DNA of 34,730 bases from contig CALLZJ010000237.1 in assembly GCA_937858435.1 (NCBI GenBank), positions 1-34,730 of the forward strand, read 5' to 3'. A program made the translations under genes and the position numbers. This DNA is from an uncultured bacterium. Lineage in GTDB: Bacteria > Planctomycetota > Planctomycetia > Gemmatales > HRBIN36. Below the pieces are notes generated by a model. The model saw only the letters and a list, made by a program, of their open reading frames with translations. It was not told where the DNA came from and did not search any database. Positions 1 to 8,211 of the stretch are shown here, in pieces. Numbering within the stretch: the stretch's first letter is position 1; each line of letters opens with the position of its first letter.

Positions 1-105
1 CGGCGTACGTTGCAGTCCCTGATAAAGGGCGATGCCGCCGCCGACGAGGCCGCCCAGCACGAGAGTGGTAACGCCAATCCAGAACCAACGCCAAGTGCGC
101 TTCAT
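1..105 (-). CDS. small membrane-anchored protein, N-terminus only (cut by window edge)
   Basis: Only the first 35 codons are in the window; the frame runs open off the left edge. The start is the ATG at 105-103, with AGGAG nine bases upstream. An in-frame ATG three codons earlier (114-112) sits too close to that AGGAG to be preferred. The visible part is a short basic, tryptophan-rich head (MKRTWRWFW) followed by a hydrophobic glycine-rich stretch at about residues 9-27, so it is an N-terminal membrane anchor or uncleaved signal. It lies 105 bases downstream of the histidine kinase on the same strand and may belong to the same transcript. Nothing visible identifies a family. Confidence 0.55.
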   Translation of the reverse strand, partial: MKRTWRWFWIGVTTLVLGGLVGGGIALYQGLQRTP

Positions 106-210
106 GAGGTCCATCTCCTGGGGGATCATCCCTGACCGTGCTGCCATCCTACCTGGCGGGGTGCAAGAGGGGAAGGCGAGGTGGCCTGAGGTGGGGAGCG
201 GGGCGGGCCG

Positions 211-1746
211 CTAGCCGGCTGGCGGGGGAGGCGCGGCGGGCAGCTCGACTCGCATGGTCGTGCTCTGGCCGGGGTTCGAGCGAATGATGGGCTTGCCGTC
301 GTGACTTTCGAGAATGGCGGTCACAAAGGCCAGCCCGAGGCCCAGCCCGGTAGCGTGGCCTTCGTACAGGGCATTGTCGCGCTTGGTCGTGAAGTGCGGT
401 TCGGTGCAATGGGCCTGAACGTCGGGCTGCATGCCGATGCCATTGTCGGACACTTCGACGACCGCCCGGCCCTCCTCGGTCGCGGCCCGAATCACGACAC
501 GGCCCCGCCATTGGGTCGCTACCAGCAGCGCGGCCCGGGGATCGGCCGCCTGTCGGGCTTCCTGACGCAAGTGGCCCCGCTGCTCGAAGGTGGCGTCCCG
601 GGCATTGAACAAGAGGTTCTCGAAGAGCTGGAGCAGTTGCGATGGATCGCCGTCGATCCACAGCCCCGCGGCGGGCTGTTCCAGCACGAGGTCGAGCATC
701 CACTTCTCCCGGGCCAGGTCCTGCCAGGCATGGGACAACTCGGCCAGCACCTCGGTCAGATCGCAACGGCTGCGCTGGACCCGGCTGGGGTCGCTCCGCA
801 CCGACCGGAGAATCTGCTCGGTGCGGTCGGTAACAGCCTGCATGCTGCCCCGCACGTCGTCGAGTAGGTTCTGTAGATGTTTCGGCAGGGCATCATCGCT
901 GGCGCAACGGGTCAAGAGGTCACTGGGTCGTACCATCATGTTCTTGATGTTGTGGGCATAGGAGCCGGCCATGACGCCCATGTTGGCGTAGAGCTGCGAC
1001 TTGAGTTCAAGGGCCTGGCTCTCAGCGGCCTGGCGGGCAAGTTGGGCTTCCAGGGCCTGCCGCTCCGAGGCGTCCAGCCGCTGCGGGCCCTCAAGGGGGG
1101 ACAGCGCAGGCCGCCGTTCGGCCCGGAGAACCAGTGCCACCCAGCCGATGGCGACCCCCCCCGAGCCGATGGCTAGAAGGCTCAGCCAGGTCCGGAGCCG
1201 AGCGGCCTCGGTGGCCATCTGTTCTTGCCGCTGGGCGAAGGCGTGAAGCTGGCAGTCGATGACCAGAAGAGCCGACGCCTTGGGACCCTTCCAGATCGGC
1301 ACGACGCGTCGCTCCACGTTGCCGGGGCGATAGGGCAGCCGAGCGTCCCAGACGACGCTCGGGTACTCGGCCGGCTCCCAGCGGACTTCCATGCGGTAGA
1401 TCACGGGAAAGAGCGGCAAAAGACCCTGGTGCAAGCGTGGGGCTTCGGCCAAGGCCGCCAGATGCTGATGCAGCGGGCCACCGACGGTGAAGGCGTCCTC
1501 GGCATCGCTCTCGGCCAGATCGCGCACCAGCTCTGGCAAAGTGGCACGGTAGACGCGGGCTTCCGAGACCCACTCCCGCAGGGCGGCCAGGTCATACTCG
1601 GCCCCGGCTTGCAGCCGGCTGTGCAGGGCAAACACCAGGACCGCGAGCAAAAGGGCGATCAGCACCAGCGGCGGCAGCAAGCCAGCCAGGTAGCGCCGCC
1701 AGAGTGGGCCAGGCCTCGGGGACAAGGGCGGCGGCGGCGCGGTCAT
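211..1746 (-). CDS. membrane-bound sensor histidine kinase
   Basis: A 511-residue kinase that should autophosphorylate on histidine and pass the phosphate to a response regulator; no regulator gene is in the window. Two membrane helices (about residues 21-42 and 187-207) flank an extracytoplasmic domain of about 145 residues that I do not recognise. A helical linker follows, then the H-box with His265 in SYAHNIKNM (HNxxN rather than the common HExxN), the N-box (Asn381, FENLLFNARDA), the G1 box (DNGIGM, 434-439) and the G2 box (TGLGLGLAF, 466-474). The start ATG at 1746 overlaps the stop of the upstream DUF6174-like gene as ATGA, which implies translational coupling. The frame stays open 96 bases further upstream, but that part lies inside the upstream gene and is less likely. 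The signal sensed is unknown; the upstream redox protein makes an envelope or electron-transfer cue possible, which is inference. Confidence 0.9.
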   Translation of the reverse strand: MTAPPPPLSPRPGPLWRRYLAGLLPPLVLIALLLAVLVFALHSRLQAGAEYDLAALREWVSEARVYRATLPELVRDLAESDAEDAFTVGGPLHQHLAALAEAPRLHQGLLPLFPVIYRMEVRWEPAEYPSVVWDARLPYRPGNVERRVVPIWKGPKASALLVIDCQLHAFAQRQEQMATEAARLRTWLSLLAIGSGGVAIGWVALVLRAERRPALSPLEGPQRLDASERQALEAQLARQAAESQALELKSQLYANMGVMAGSYAHNIKNMMVRPSDLLTRCASDDALPKHLQNLLDDVRGSMQAVTDRTEQILRSVRSDPSRVQRSRCDLTEVLAELSHAWQDLAREKWMLDLVLEQPAAGLWIDGDPSQLLQLFENLLFNARDATFEQRGHLRQEARQAADPRAALLVATQWRGRVVIRAATEEGRAVVEVSDNGIGMQPDVQAHCTEPHFTTKRDNALYEGHATGLGLGLAFVTAILESHDGKPIIRSNPGQSTTMRVELPAAPPPPAG

Positions 1747-2342
1747 GACGAAGCGGCCGACGGAGTTGCCGCGGGGAGGGTCGGCTCCGGCCCCGAAGGT
1801 GGCGGTGACGAAGGGGTGACCGGTGCCAGTTGTACCTCCCAACTGGTGGTGCGTTGGTTGATCGTATGGACGTACCGGCGGGGATAGCCCAGCTTGGGAT
1901 CGAACTCGACCATGGAATAGCAGCGATGCCCCTCCGGCGATTGCAGCGTCTCCAGTTCGCGCGGCAGTACTTCCTCAAGCAAGCCGTCAATGGTCCAGGG
2001 CCAGGCCAAGCGCAGATCCTGGAAGGGCTGGCCGTTCATGAGTCCCTGCACGACCTGGCCGCCGCGGACCCGCACCTGGTAGTGCCCGGGCGCACTGCCC
2101 GTCACTCGGACGTCGATGTCATAGTCCTTGATGTCCGCCAGCTTCCAGCGGAGCCGGGCGGCATCGAGCTTGTCCCGGTCGAGCCGCTGGCGGCTGCTCA
2201 GGATGTTGAGCACGATCACCAGGGCCAGGCAAGCGAAGATCAGCAGCCCGACCAGCCAGAAGAACCAGAGCCGGGCCGGCTGCTTGATGGGTTCAAGGGG
2301 CAACGGCTTGGGCAACGGCGAGGAGGAGAGCGGTTCGGCCAT
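1743..2342 (-). CDS. membrane-anchored DUF6174-like protein
   Basis: A 199-residue protein with a proline-rich cytoplasmic head, one hydrophobic helix (about residues 27-46) and a domain of about 110 residues outside the membrane. That domain has the order typical of DUF6174: an arginine/tryptophan start, DYDIDV, a VRVRGGQVV strand, then EFDPKLGYPRRY followed by a final strand. The family function is unknown. The last 30 residues are low-complexity Pro/Ser/Ala. The start is supported by GGAG seven bases upstream. The stop codon overlaps the histidine kinase start (ATGA), so the two are probably made together and the protein could be a sensory accessory of the kinase (inference). The pentahaem cytochrome gene ends 122 bases upstream on the same strand. 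Confidence 0.75.
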   Translation of the reverse strand: MAEPLSSSPLPKPLPLEPIKQPARLWFFWLVGLLIFACLALVIVLNILSSRQRLDRDKLDAARLRWKLADIKDYDIDVRVTGSAPGHYQVRVRGGQVVQGLMNGQPFQDLRLAWPWTIDGLLEEVLPRELETLQSPEGHRCYSMVEFDPKLGYPRRYVHTINQRTTSWEVQLAPVTPSSPPPSGPEPTLPAATPSAASS

Positions 2343-2464
2343 CGAAGTCTCCAGCGCTCGGCGGCGACGAGAAAGGCGTGCCGCTACGGTTCGATCTTAG
2401 GCACCCGGCTGGGGTGACCTGGCCCACGCCGACTCGGGCCCGGTCAGTCTGCTGACGGCCGTGG

Positions 2465-3979
2465 CTACCGGACCTCAAGCTGCGTGGTGAAGATGATCTT
2501 ATCGATGTCGGTCCAACCCTTGCGGTCGGCATCGACTTTCCAGAAACGGCGATAGACCAGCCGCACCTCAACCAGAGCCGTCGTCGGCCGTGGCAGGCTC
2601 CAGCGGTAGGCCTCCACTTTTTCGGGCTGAAGACGGGTATCGGCCAGCACCTTGTCGAACTGCCAGAAAGGGATGGGCCACTCGCCGTCGCTATCGGCGA
2701 TCTGCTTGGCGAAGAGCCGACCGCCCAGGCCGCCATAGTTGCGAAGATCGAGACTCTCTCCCGTGGCCCGGATGCCGGCCGCGGGGGGAAGCACGGGGCC
2801 CGACTCAGGCGGTACCAGGTCACCCATGGCCGTGCGACCGACGACGACGAGCAGAAGCTGCCGGTCGATGAAGCCGGTCGGCACGTGGTGGCCCACGTTG
2901 CGGGCCACAATTTCCACTAGCACCTGGACGTGAGCGGCGTCGACCACGAGCCGGGGCTTCACTTCCACGCTGGAGCGCAGCATTTCGAGGCTGCCGCCGG
3001 GAGAGGTATGACTGGCCAGCGTCTGGGGGTCACGCTCCCAGCCGCCCTTGCCTGGGGCGATGTTCGTCATGGTCCCCGTCGGAGCCATATGGCATGACTG
3101 GCACGTTTGCCCCTTCTTGGCGGCGGGGCTGGCTTGCCACTCCGAGTAGGTCGTGTAGACCGGCGCGCCGAAGACCGTGCCTTCATGACACGATGCACAG
3201 TAGCGGCTCTGGCGATAGAGCGGCGCGAAGGTGTCTTCATCTCGATCCACGTCCGGCAGCGGGCCGAAGAAGAGCTGCCCCTCACGCGGCCGCAGCAGCC
3301 GATGCCCGAACCGGCCATGCTCGGTTCCTAGGCCATCGAGGTTCACGTCGGCGATCTTGTGGCAGTAGTCGCAGTGGACCCCTAGCCGAGCTACTCCCAT
3401 CGTCTCACGCAGGTCGTCATAACCCGGGTCGGACGGTTCGATCGTGGGAGCATGGCAGGCGGCACAAACGCTCGCACCCAACGGGTGCTGTTTCAGCAGG
3501 TTCCAACCCGTGTCTGGTTGGCCTGGACGTTCGACGCCGGCATAGAGCCCCAGCAGATGCTCCCCCTGGGCTGATCGGGAATGGGCGCTGCCGTGCCACT
3601 CGCGGAAGATCTCCTCATGGCATTGGGAACAACGATGTTCGGAGCGGGCCACCGGTCGGGGATCGACCCATTCATACTCGGCATAGTCTTCCGTGGGCAG
3701 CGGGCGGAGCCGGAGGGTGATGGGGCTGCGGCCGTCCCAGGCAGTCCCGGCAATGAAGTAGCCTTCCTTCCAGGCGGTGACACGCTTCCCCTCGCCCGGC
3801 AGCGTGAAGCGGCCCTGGGCATCAGTCGTTGTGGCGTGGGGCGTGGCCTTGAAACGTACACAGGCATCGGCTGCCGGGCCCGTCGCCGTCACCACCTGCC
3901 CTGTAGCAGGGCGGTCCGGCTCCAGGGCCGCGCTCGTCGCGGTCAGCACTAGCGTCACCAGCAGCAGTCGCCCAGCCAT
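2465..3979 (-). CDS. secreted pentahaem cytochrome c with carboxypeptidase-regulatory-like N-terminus
   Basis: A 504-residue exported protein. Residues 1-18 form a signal peptide. Residues 25-92 look like a carboxypeptidase-regulatory-like beta-sandwich (GQVVTATGPAADACV, then TTDAQGRFTLPG, then strands). The rest carries five CXXCH haem motifs: CSQCH (117-121), CAACH (172-176), CDYCH (203-207), CASCH (261-265) and CQSCH (293-297). The spacing and the FREWHGSAHSRS segment resemble the cytochrome c-554-like multihaem proteins common in planctomycetes. The C-terminal 200 residues have no haem motif and look like beta-rich structure. Its likely role is electron transfer outside the cytoplasmic membrane; donor and acceptor are unknown. 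The start has GAGGG just upstream. A nested inverted repeat lies between this gene and the epimerase gene. Confidence 0.85.
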   Translation of the reverse strand: MAGRLLLVTLVLTATSAALEPDRPATGQVVTATGPAADACVRFKATPHATTTDAQGRFTLPGEGKRVTAWKEGYFIAGTAWDGRSPITLRLRPLPTEDYAEYEWVDPRPVARSEHRCSQCHEEIFREWHGSAHSRSAQGEHLLGLYAGVERPGQPDTGWNLLKQHPLGASVCAACHAPTIEPSDPGYDDLRETMGVARLGVHCDYCHKIADVNLDGLGTEHGRFGHRLLRPREGQLFFGPLPDVDRDEDTFAPLYRQSRYCASCHEGTVFGAPVYTTYSEWQASPAAKKGQTCQSCHMAPTGTMTNIAPGKGGWERDPQTLASHTSPGGSLEMLRSSVEVKPRLVVDAAHVQVLVEIVARNVGHHVPTGFIDRQLLLVVVGRTAMGDLVPPESGPVLPPAAGIRATGESLDLRNYGGLGGRLFAKQIADSDGEWPIPFWQFDKVLADTRLQPEKVEAYRWSLPRPTTALVEVRLVYRRFWKVDADRKGWTDIDKIIFTTQLEVR

Positions 3980-3992
3980 GTCGCCCTCGCTA

Positions 3993-4041
3993 GTCCCAGC
4001 CTACCCCAAGCGGGGTAGCGGATGCAAGGAGCACTTGGGAC
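3993..4041 (-). other. nested inverted repeat between the epimerase and cytochrome genes
   Basis: CTACCCC (4001-4007) and GGGGTAG (4012-4018) form a perfect seven-base stem with a four-base loop. Outside it GTCCCA (3993-3998) pairs with TGGGAC (4036-4041). On the minus strand it lies after the epimerase stop and 14 bases before the cytochrome start. There is no T-run, so it is not a standard intrinsic terminator; it could terminate weakly, mark an RNA processing site or be an operator. Confidence 0.4.
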
Positions 4042-4073
4042 GTGAGAAGGGCGACAGTAGGTCGAACCGGACG

Positions 4074-5027
4074 TCAGGCGGCCCGCTTGCCCCGGCGATG
4101 GAAGAGCTGCTCCTGCCAATGCCATTGGCGGCGCAGTCCCTCGTCGAGGTGAACGTGCGGCTGCCAGTTCACGTGGCGGCGGAGCTTCGTGGTGTCGGCA
4201 AATGTGTGTCGTTGATCGCCGGGCGGGACCGGAGCCATGCGCAGGTGAGCCTTGAGGCCACTGAGCTTTTCCAGCCGCTCGATCACCTCAAGGACGGAGA
4301 CCGCTTCGCCGCCGCCGACGTTGTAGGTCTCGCCCAACTGGGCCTCGAAGGCCGCGGTGATGGCGGCCACGCAGTCAAGGACATAGGTGTTGCCCCGCAC
4401 CTGCTGCCCGTCGCCGTAGACCTGGATCGGCTCGCCGGCCAGCATGGCGGCCACAAACCGGTTGTAGGCCATGTCGGGCCGTTGCCGTGGCCCATAGACG
4501 GAGAAGAAGCGCAGGATCACGAGCGGCAAATCGCCCGATTCCGCATAGCTCTTGCACAGATGCTCGGCGGCCAGCTTGGTGACGCCGTAGGGCGAGACGG
4601 GCCGGGTGGGCAGCGTCTCGTCGCCGGAGGCGAAGCGGCCGTAGACGGAGGAGGTCGACCCGAGGATGAAACGCTGCAGCGTGCCTTGCCGCCGGACCGC
4701 TTCGAGCAGGCGCTGGGTGGCCTGGATATTGCAACCAACGTAGAGATCGAAATCGGTCCAACTACGCATGAGCCCGGGCATGGCGGCCAAGTGAACCACC
4801 ACGTCGGCATCCATGACGCTGCCATCGAGATTGTCGGTCCGCAGGTCGAGCAGCCGGAATCGGAAGCGGGGGTGCCGTTGGCAACTGGCCAGATTCGCCT
4901 CCTTGATCTCCCGAGCATAGTAGGGGATGTAGGCATCGAGGCCGACGACGTCGTGCCCCAGGTGCAGGAGCCGTTCACACAAGTGGGAACCGATGAAGCC
5001 GGCGGCGCCGGTGACGAGCACTTTCAT
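4074..5027 (-). CDS. NAD-dependent sugar-nucleotide epimerase/dehydratase
   Basis: A 317-residue short-chain dehydrogenase/reductase of the extended type, the usual length for UDP-sugar 4-epimerases. The Rossmann nucleotide-binding motif GAAGFIGSH is at residues 7-15, an acidic residue ends the second strand (Asp31), and the catalytic set is SSVYG (126-130) with Tyr147 and Lys151 in YGVTK. The AYIPYYARE segment near residue 32 resembles UDP-glucuronate/UDP-galactose 4-epimerases, but the exact substrate cannot be read from sequence. It should act in the cytoplasm to supply a nucleotide sugar for the neighbouring glycosyltransferases. Its ATG overlaps the stop of the double glycosyltransferase gene (ATGA, 5024-5027), so the two are translationally coupled. 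Confidence 0.88.
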   Translation of the reverse strand: MKVLVTGAAGFIGSHLCERLLHLGHDVVGLDAYIPYYAREIKEANLASCQRHPRFRFRLLDLRTDNLDGSVMDADVVVHLAAMPGLMRSWTDFDLYVGCNIQATQRLLEAVRRQGTLQRFILGSTSSVYGRFASGDETLPTRPVSPYGVTKLAAEHLCKSYAESGDLPLVILRFFSVYGPRQRPDMAYNRFVAAMLAGEPIQVYGDGQQVRGNTYVLDCVAAITAAFEAQLGETYNVGGGEAVSVLEVIERLEKLSGLKAHLRMAPVPPGDQRHTFADTTKLRRHVNWQPHVHLDEGLRRQWHWQEQLFHRRGKRAA

Positions 5028-8014
5028 GGCAGGACTTCCTTTTCCTGAGACGAAGAGCGCCGGCGCGGCCGGCGTGGGGCGGACCGGCCTCGTTCGCGCC
5101 GCAGGCGCGCCACCTCTTGTTCGAGCAACTCCATTTGCTCGAGCACGAGGCCGAGGCAGTTGATCAGGTCCGCGTTGACTTCGGACTGCTGCCGGGACAG
5201 CACGTCGATGTAGGCCCGGCGTAGGTTGTTGAGCAGCTTCCGCTTGATGTACCGTTTGAGACTGGCGCCCCGGCCTTCAGTTACGTCGACATAGTCGTCG
5301 GGAAGCTGGTGCCGTTCCTGGGCTTGGGCCAGCAGTCGCCGGGCAGTTCGTAGCGCCGGGGCTGACGACGTCTCTGCCACGGCATGGCTCACGATCAAGA
5401 TGGTCGAGGTGCCGCGTCGTTGCGGCCTCTGCTTACGCCTCCGGAGCCGCCGCCCGATCCAAACTTCGACCTCGTACTGACCCGGGACGCTGGGTACGGG
5501 CAAGGGCAGGGCGATGGCTGCTTCCTGGCCGGGGAGAAGCGGCTGACGCAGACTGTGGCGCTGGGGCTTACCAAGCCGGCGGCCCGAAGGATCGCGCATC
5601 TGGAGGAAGAAGCAGTGCCGTCCGGGTCCATCGGCCGCGAGGGTGGCCGTTCCCCGATGGCAGACCCGCACGGGCACCGTGATGGCCTGATCGTCGGGCC
5701 GCGCCTCGACCTGCGTTGGCAGACGCAACTCCACGCGGCGGCTTCGAGGCCGTGTTCGGAGGCGGCCTAGGATTTCAAGCCAGCGCGGCCGCCAGTGTGC
5801 CTCGGTGAAGCGCTCGGCCCGGCACGGGCCACGTTCAGACATGATCGCCGCCAGCGGCCGACGCAGATCCTCCAGGATCGTCTCCCAGCGAACACCAAAC
5901 GCGGCAGTGTCCTGGTACTCCCGCCGAGCAAGCTGCTGACCCAGGCCGCCTCGCCGTTGGGCTTCGACCGGCTCATCGAGACAGGCCATCGCGGCTGCCT
6001 CGAACTCTTCGGCACTGCCCACCGCCCAGCCGCCCCCCGACCTGGCGACCTGCCAGGCGAGCACGGCACTGGCCCGATCCACGATCACAGGTCGACCTTC
6101 TGCCCAACACTCCAGCACTACCAGCGAGAGGGACTCGTTGGGCGAGAGCTGCACGAGGGCACGCGCCCCGGCCAGGACGTCCCGCTTCGTGGCTTCATCG
6201 ACGAATCCCAGGTTCACGAGCCAGGGAGCTGTCGGCACCCGACTGCCGCCGCCCATGACAACCAAGCGCACGCGGCCCGGCTGGCGGGCATGCAGAGCGG
6301 ACATCCAGGCCGTGAGCTTGTCCGCCCCCTTCTCTGCGGACCAGCGACCGCAGTAGACGAGATAGTCAGAGTCAAGCCGCGCCTGACCCCGGGCCGCTTC
6401 TCCCGTTCCCGCCTTCTCGGACAACGTGGTGCCGACGACGTAGCTGCGCGGGTGGTTGAGACCGAGGTGCTCGGTCATGAAGTGCAGCTCAGGCTCCGAA
6501 TGGCAGATCAGCGCCGCCGACCGACTGTACGTTTGCCGGAAGGCGGCGAGTCGGGCAAAGGGCTCATCATGAAAGCAAGGAAGCACCAGGGTCTGCTCGG
6601 GCGCTGCCGTCGCGACCTGCCAGGTGAGGCGGAAGAGATAGGGGCCGACCAGGATGGCGTCGAACTCTTGCCGGCGTTGGCACAGAGCGGCAACGAGCGG
6701 CTCCGAACCCAGCGAGTGGGCGAGATAGGCTGCTTCAACCTCGGAAGCGACTCGCCCCGAGCGTCGGCGGATCTCCGCGCAGGCCGTCTGGAAGGCCTCG
6801 GTGTCAGTGGGATCGCAAGGGTAGCGATGGACCGGCAGACCATCGACCTGAGTCGTGCCGGCGGGCAGCGTGTCCCGCCACAGGTGGTCGTGCTCGTTGC
6901 AGGTCGTGAAGACCTCGACGCTACGCCCCAGGTCGACCAGTGTCCGCGCGATCGTGGCCAGCGACCGCTCCGCGCCACCGGCAAAGCCCCGTCCCCACCG
7001 CGGGCTGACGATGGCGAAACGCCCCGTCGGTCGGGGCGACACCGTGGGCTGTAGCACACGGCGGAGCGTCGCGGCGAGGTCGACAGGATCGTCGGGCTCA
7101 AAACTCAGGCCGGCGTCCCCCAGAGTGGCGGGACTGGCCCCGGCTCGGGCCACGAGGACCGGCACGCCCGCTGCCAGCCCTTCGACAATAGGCAGCCCGA
7201 AACCCTCATGGACCGATGGCACGATCAAGGCTGCCGCTCGAGCCAACCAGCCACGAAGCGCGTGATCCGAAACCGCACCTTCCAGGATCAGATCGACCCC
7301 CAGACGAGTGGCCAGGCTTCGGCAGCGCTCGGCCTCCGCGGCGTAGCAGTCGTCATGACGTCCGACGGCCACGACTCGAATGCCCGGTATGTCCGAGGTC
7401 AGGCGGGCCGCCGCCTCGATCAGAACAGGTAGGCGCTTGTTGGCGGCCAGTCGGCCAACAAAGAGAAGGGTGGGTGGCTGTCCTTCACTCCGTCGTTCCG
7501 TGGCGGCCACATTCGATGATCCCAGGCCTGGCAGGCAACAGGGCAGCACCGTGGCGCGGTCGATCGGATAGCCCGTGGCTTCGTGCAGCTCTTCGGCGAT
7601 GAACCGGCTATGGACGACCACGCCATCCGCCAGCCAGACGTAGCCCCGCTGCCGCGACCGTGGCCGCAGCTCTCCGGCCAGCGACGTCGGCGTGACCCCA
7701 TGATCGACGAACAACAGTCGTTGCTTACCCCGCCCCAGGACGGGCAGGAGTTCAAGCAGGTCAAAATCGCCGCCGTATTCCACGACGACCAGGTCGGCGG
7801 CGCGGAGCCAGGCACGTTCGGCGGGATTGGCCCGGCATTGCCGCCAGGTGCCCGACCAGGCCACGGAGGCCACATCGGGGTGGAGCTCGCGGCCATCGTC
7901 GATCAGAACGCGTACGTCCCAGCCCTGGTTACGGGCCGCGCGGACGGTGGCCGCGATCTGCCCGCCGATAGCGTCGGCAGCACGGGCGCTCTGGGATAGG
8001 ATGGCCAGGCGCAT
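5024..8014 (-). CDS. double GT4 glycosyltransferase fusion with beta-sandwich and helical C-terminus
   Basis: A 996-residue cytoplasmic protein made of two complete GT4 (GT-B fold) glycosyltransferases in tandem. Module one (about 1-325) ends with EGFGLPIVE, the EX7E motif with Glu270 and Glu278, after the LFVGRLAANKR hinge region. Module two (about 331-720) starts with the glycine-rich loop of GT4 donors (RGFAGGAERS), has LVYCGRWSAEKG and a second EX7E (ESLSLVVLE, Glu627 and Glu635). Residues 758-860 look like a beta-sandwich similar in character to Wzt C-terminal carbohydrate-binding domains. Residues 915-970 are helical, of the type often attached to glycosyltransferase or methyltransferase modules. 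The tail is strongly basic. The start has AGGAGA four bases upstream. It probably adds two sugars in sequence to a lipid-linked or capsular glycan (inference). Confidence 0.88.
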   Translation of the reverse strand: MRLAILSQSARAADAIGGQIAATVRAARNQGWDVRVLIDDGRELHPDVASVAWSGTWRQCRANPAERAWLRAADLVVVEYGGDFDLLELLPVLGRGKQRLLFVDHGVTPTSLAGELRPRSRQRGYVWLADGVVVHSRFIAEELHEATGYPIDRATVLPCCLPGLGSSNVAATERRSEGQPPTLLFVGRLAANKRLPVLIEAAARLTSDIPGIRVVAVGRHDDCYAAEAERCRSLATRLGVDLILEGAVSDHALRGWLARAAALIVPSVHEGFGLPIVEGLAAGVPVLVARAGASPATLGDAGLSFEPDDPVDLAATLRRVLQPTVSPRPTGRFAIVSPRWGRGFAGGAERSLATIARTLVDLGRSVEVFTTCNEHDHLWRDTLPAGTTQVDGLPVHRYPCDPTDTEAFQTACAEIRRRSGRVASEVEAAYLAHSLGSEPLVAALCQRRQEFDAILVGPYLFRLTWQVATAAPEQTLVLPCFHDEPFARLAAFRQTYSRSAALICHSEPELHFMTEHLGLNHPRSYVVGTTLSEKAGTGEAARGQARLDSDYLVYCGRWSAEKGADKLTAWMSALHARQPGRVRLVVMGGGSRVPTAPWLVNLGFVDEATKRDVLAGARALVQLSPNESLSLVVLECWAEGRPVIVDRASAVLAWQVARSGGGWAVGSAEEFEAAAMACLDEPVEAQRRGGLGQQLARREYQDTAAFGVRWETILEDLRRPLAAIMSERGPCRAERFTEAHWRPRWLEILGRLRTRPRSRRVELRLPTQVEARPDDQAITVPVRVCHRGTATLAADGPGRHCFFLQMRDPSGRRLGKPQRHSLRQPLLPGQEAAIALPLPVPSVPGQYEVEVWIGRRLRRRKQRPQRRGTSTILIVSHAVAETSSAPALRTARRLLAQAQERHQLPDDYVDVTEGRGASLKRYIKRKLLNNLRRAYIDVLSRQQSEVNADLINCLGLVLEQMELLEQEVARLRRERGRSAPRRPRRRSSSQEKEVLP

Positions 8015-8051
8015 GCGGTCTCCTGCCCGCAGCTTGGGGGTTGGCCTCGGA

Positions 8052-8080
8052 AGTGTAGCCCGCGGAGTCGATTGCTACAA
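8052..8080 (-). promoter_or_regulatory. possible promoter of the glycosyltransferase-epimerase unit
   Basis: On the minus strand TTGTAG (8080-8075) and TACACT (8057-8052) are separated by 17 bases, giving a leader of about 30 bases before the ATG at 8014. The match to the housekeeping consensus is only moderate, so this is tentative. Confidence 0.3.
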
Positions 8081-8140
8081 GGGCAATCCGACCCAGGGAC
8101 CGCAGCCGCAGCGGTGCCGCGGTCGAGTCACAGGCTGCCT

Positions 8141-8165
8141 AAAAAGCGAAGCCGCCCGCGGCTTC
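8141..8165 (-). terminator. intrinsic terminator of the cysteine-rich secreted protein gene
   Basis: A perfect eight-base inverted repeat, GAAGCCGC (8148-8155) and GCGGCTTC (8158-8165), has a two-base spacer. On the minus strand it is followed by GC and five T residues (complement of the A-run at 8141-8145). It lies 46 bases after the stop of the gene at 8212-9582 and separates it from the glycosyltransferase gene. This is the clearest Rho-independent terminator in the window. Confidence 0.8.
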
Positions 8166-8211
8166 GACCGGGGCGGCTCGTGCGATCTCGGGGAGGGCCG
8201 GAGTCGAGTGC

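Noticed and set aside
3777-5048. Plus-strand open frame of 423 codons
   Set aside because: It runs opposite the cytochrome gene end and the epimerase gene; no domain is visible.
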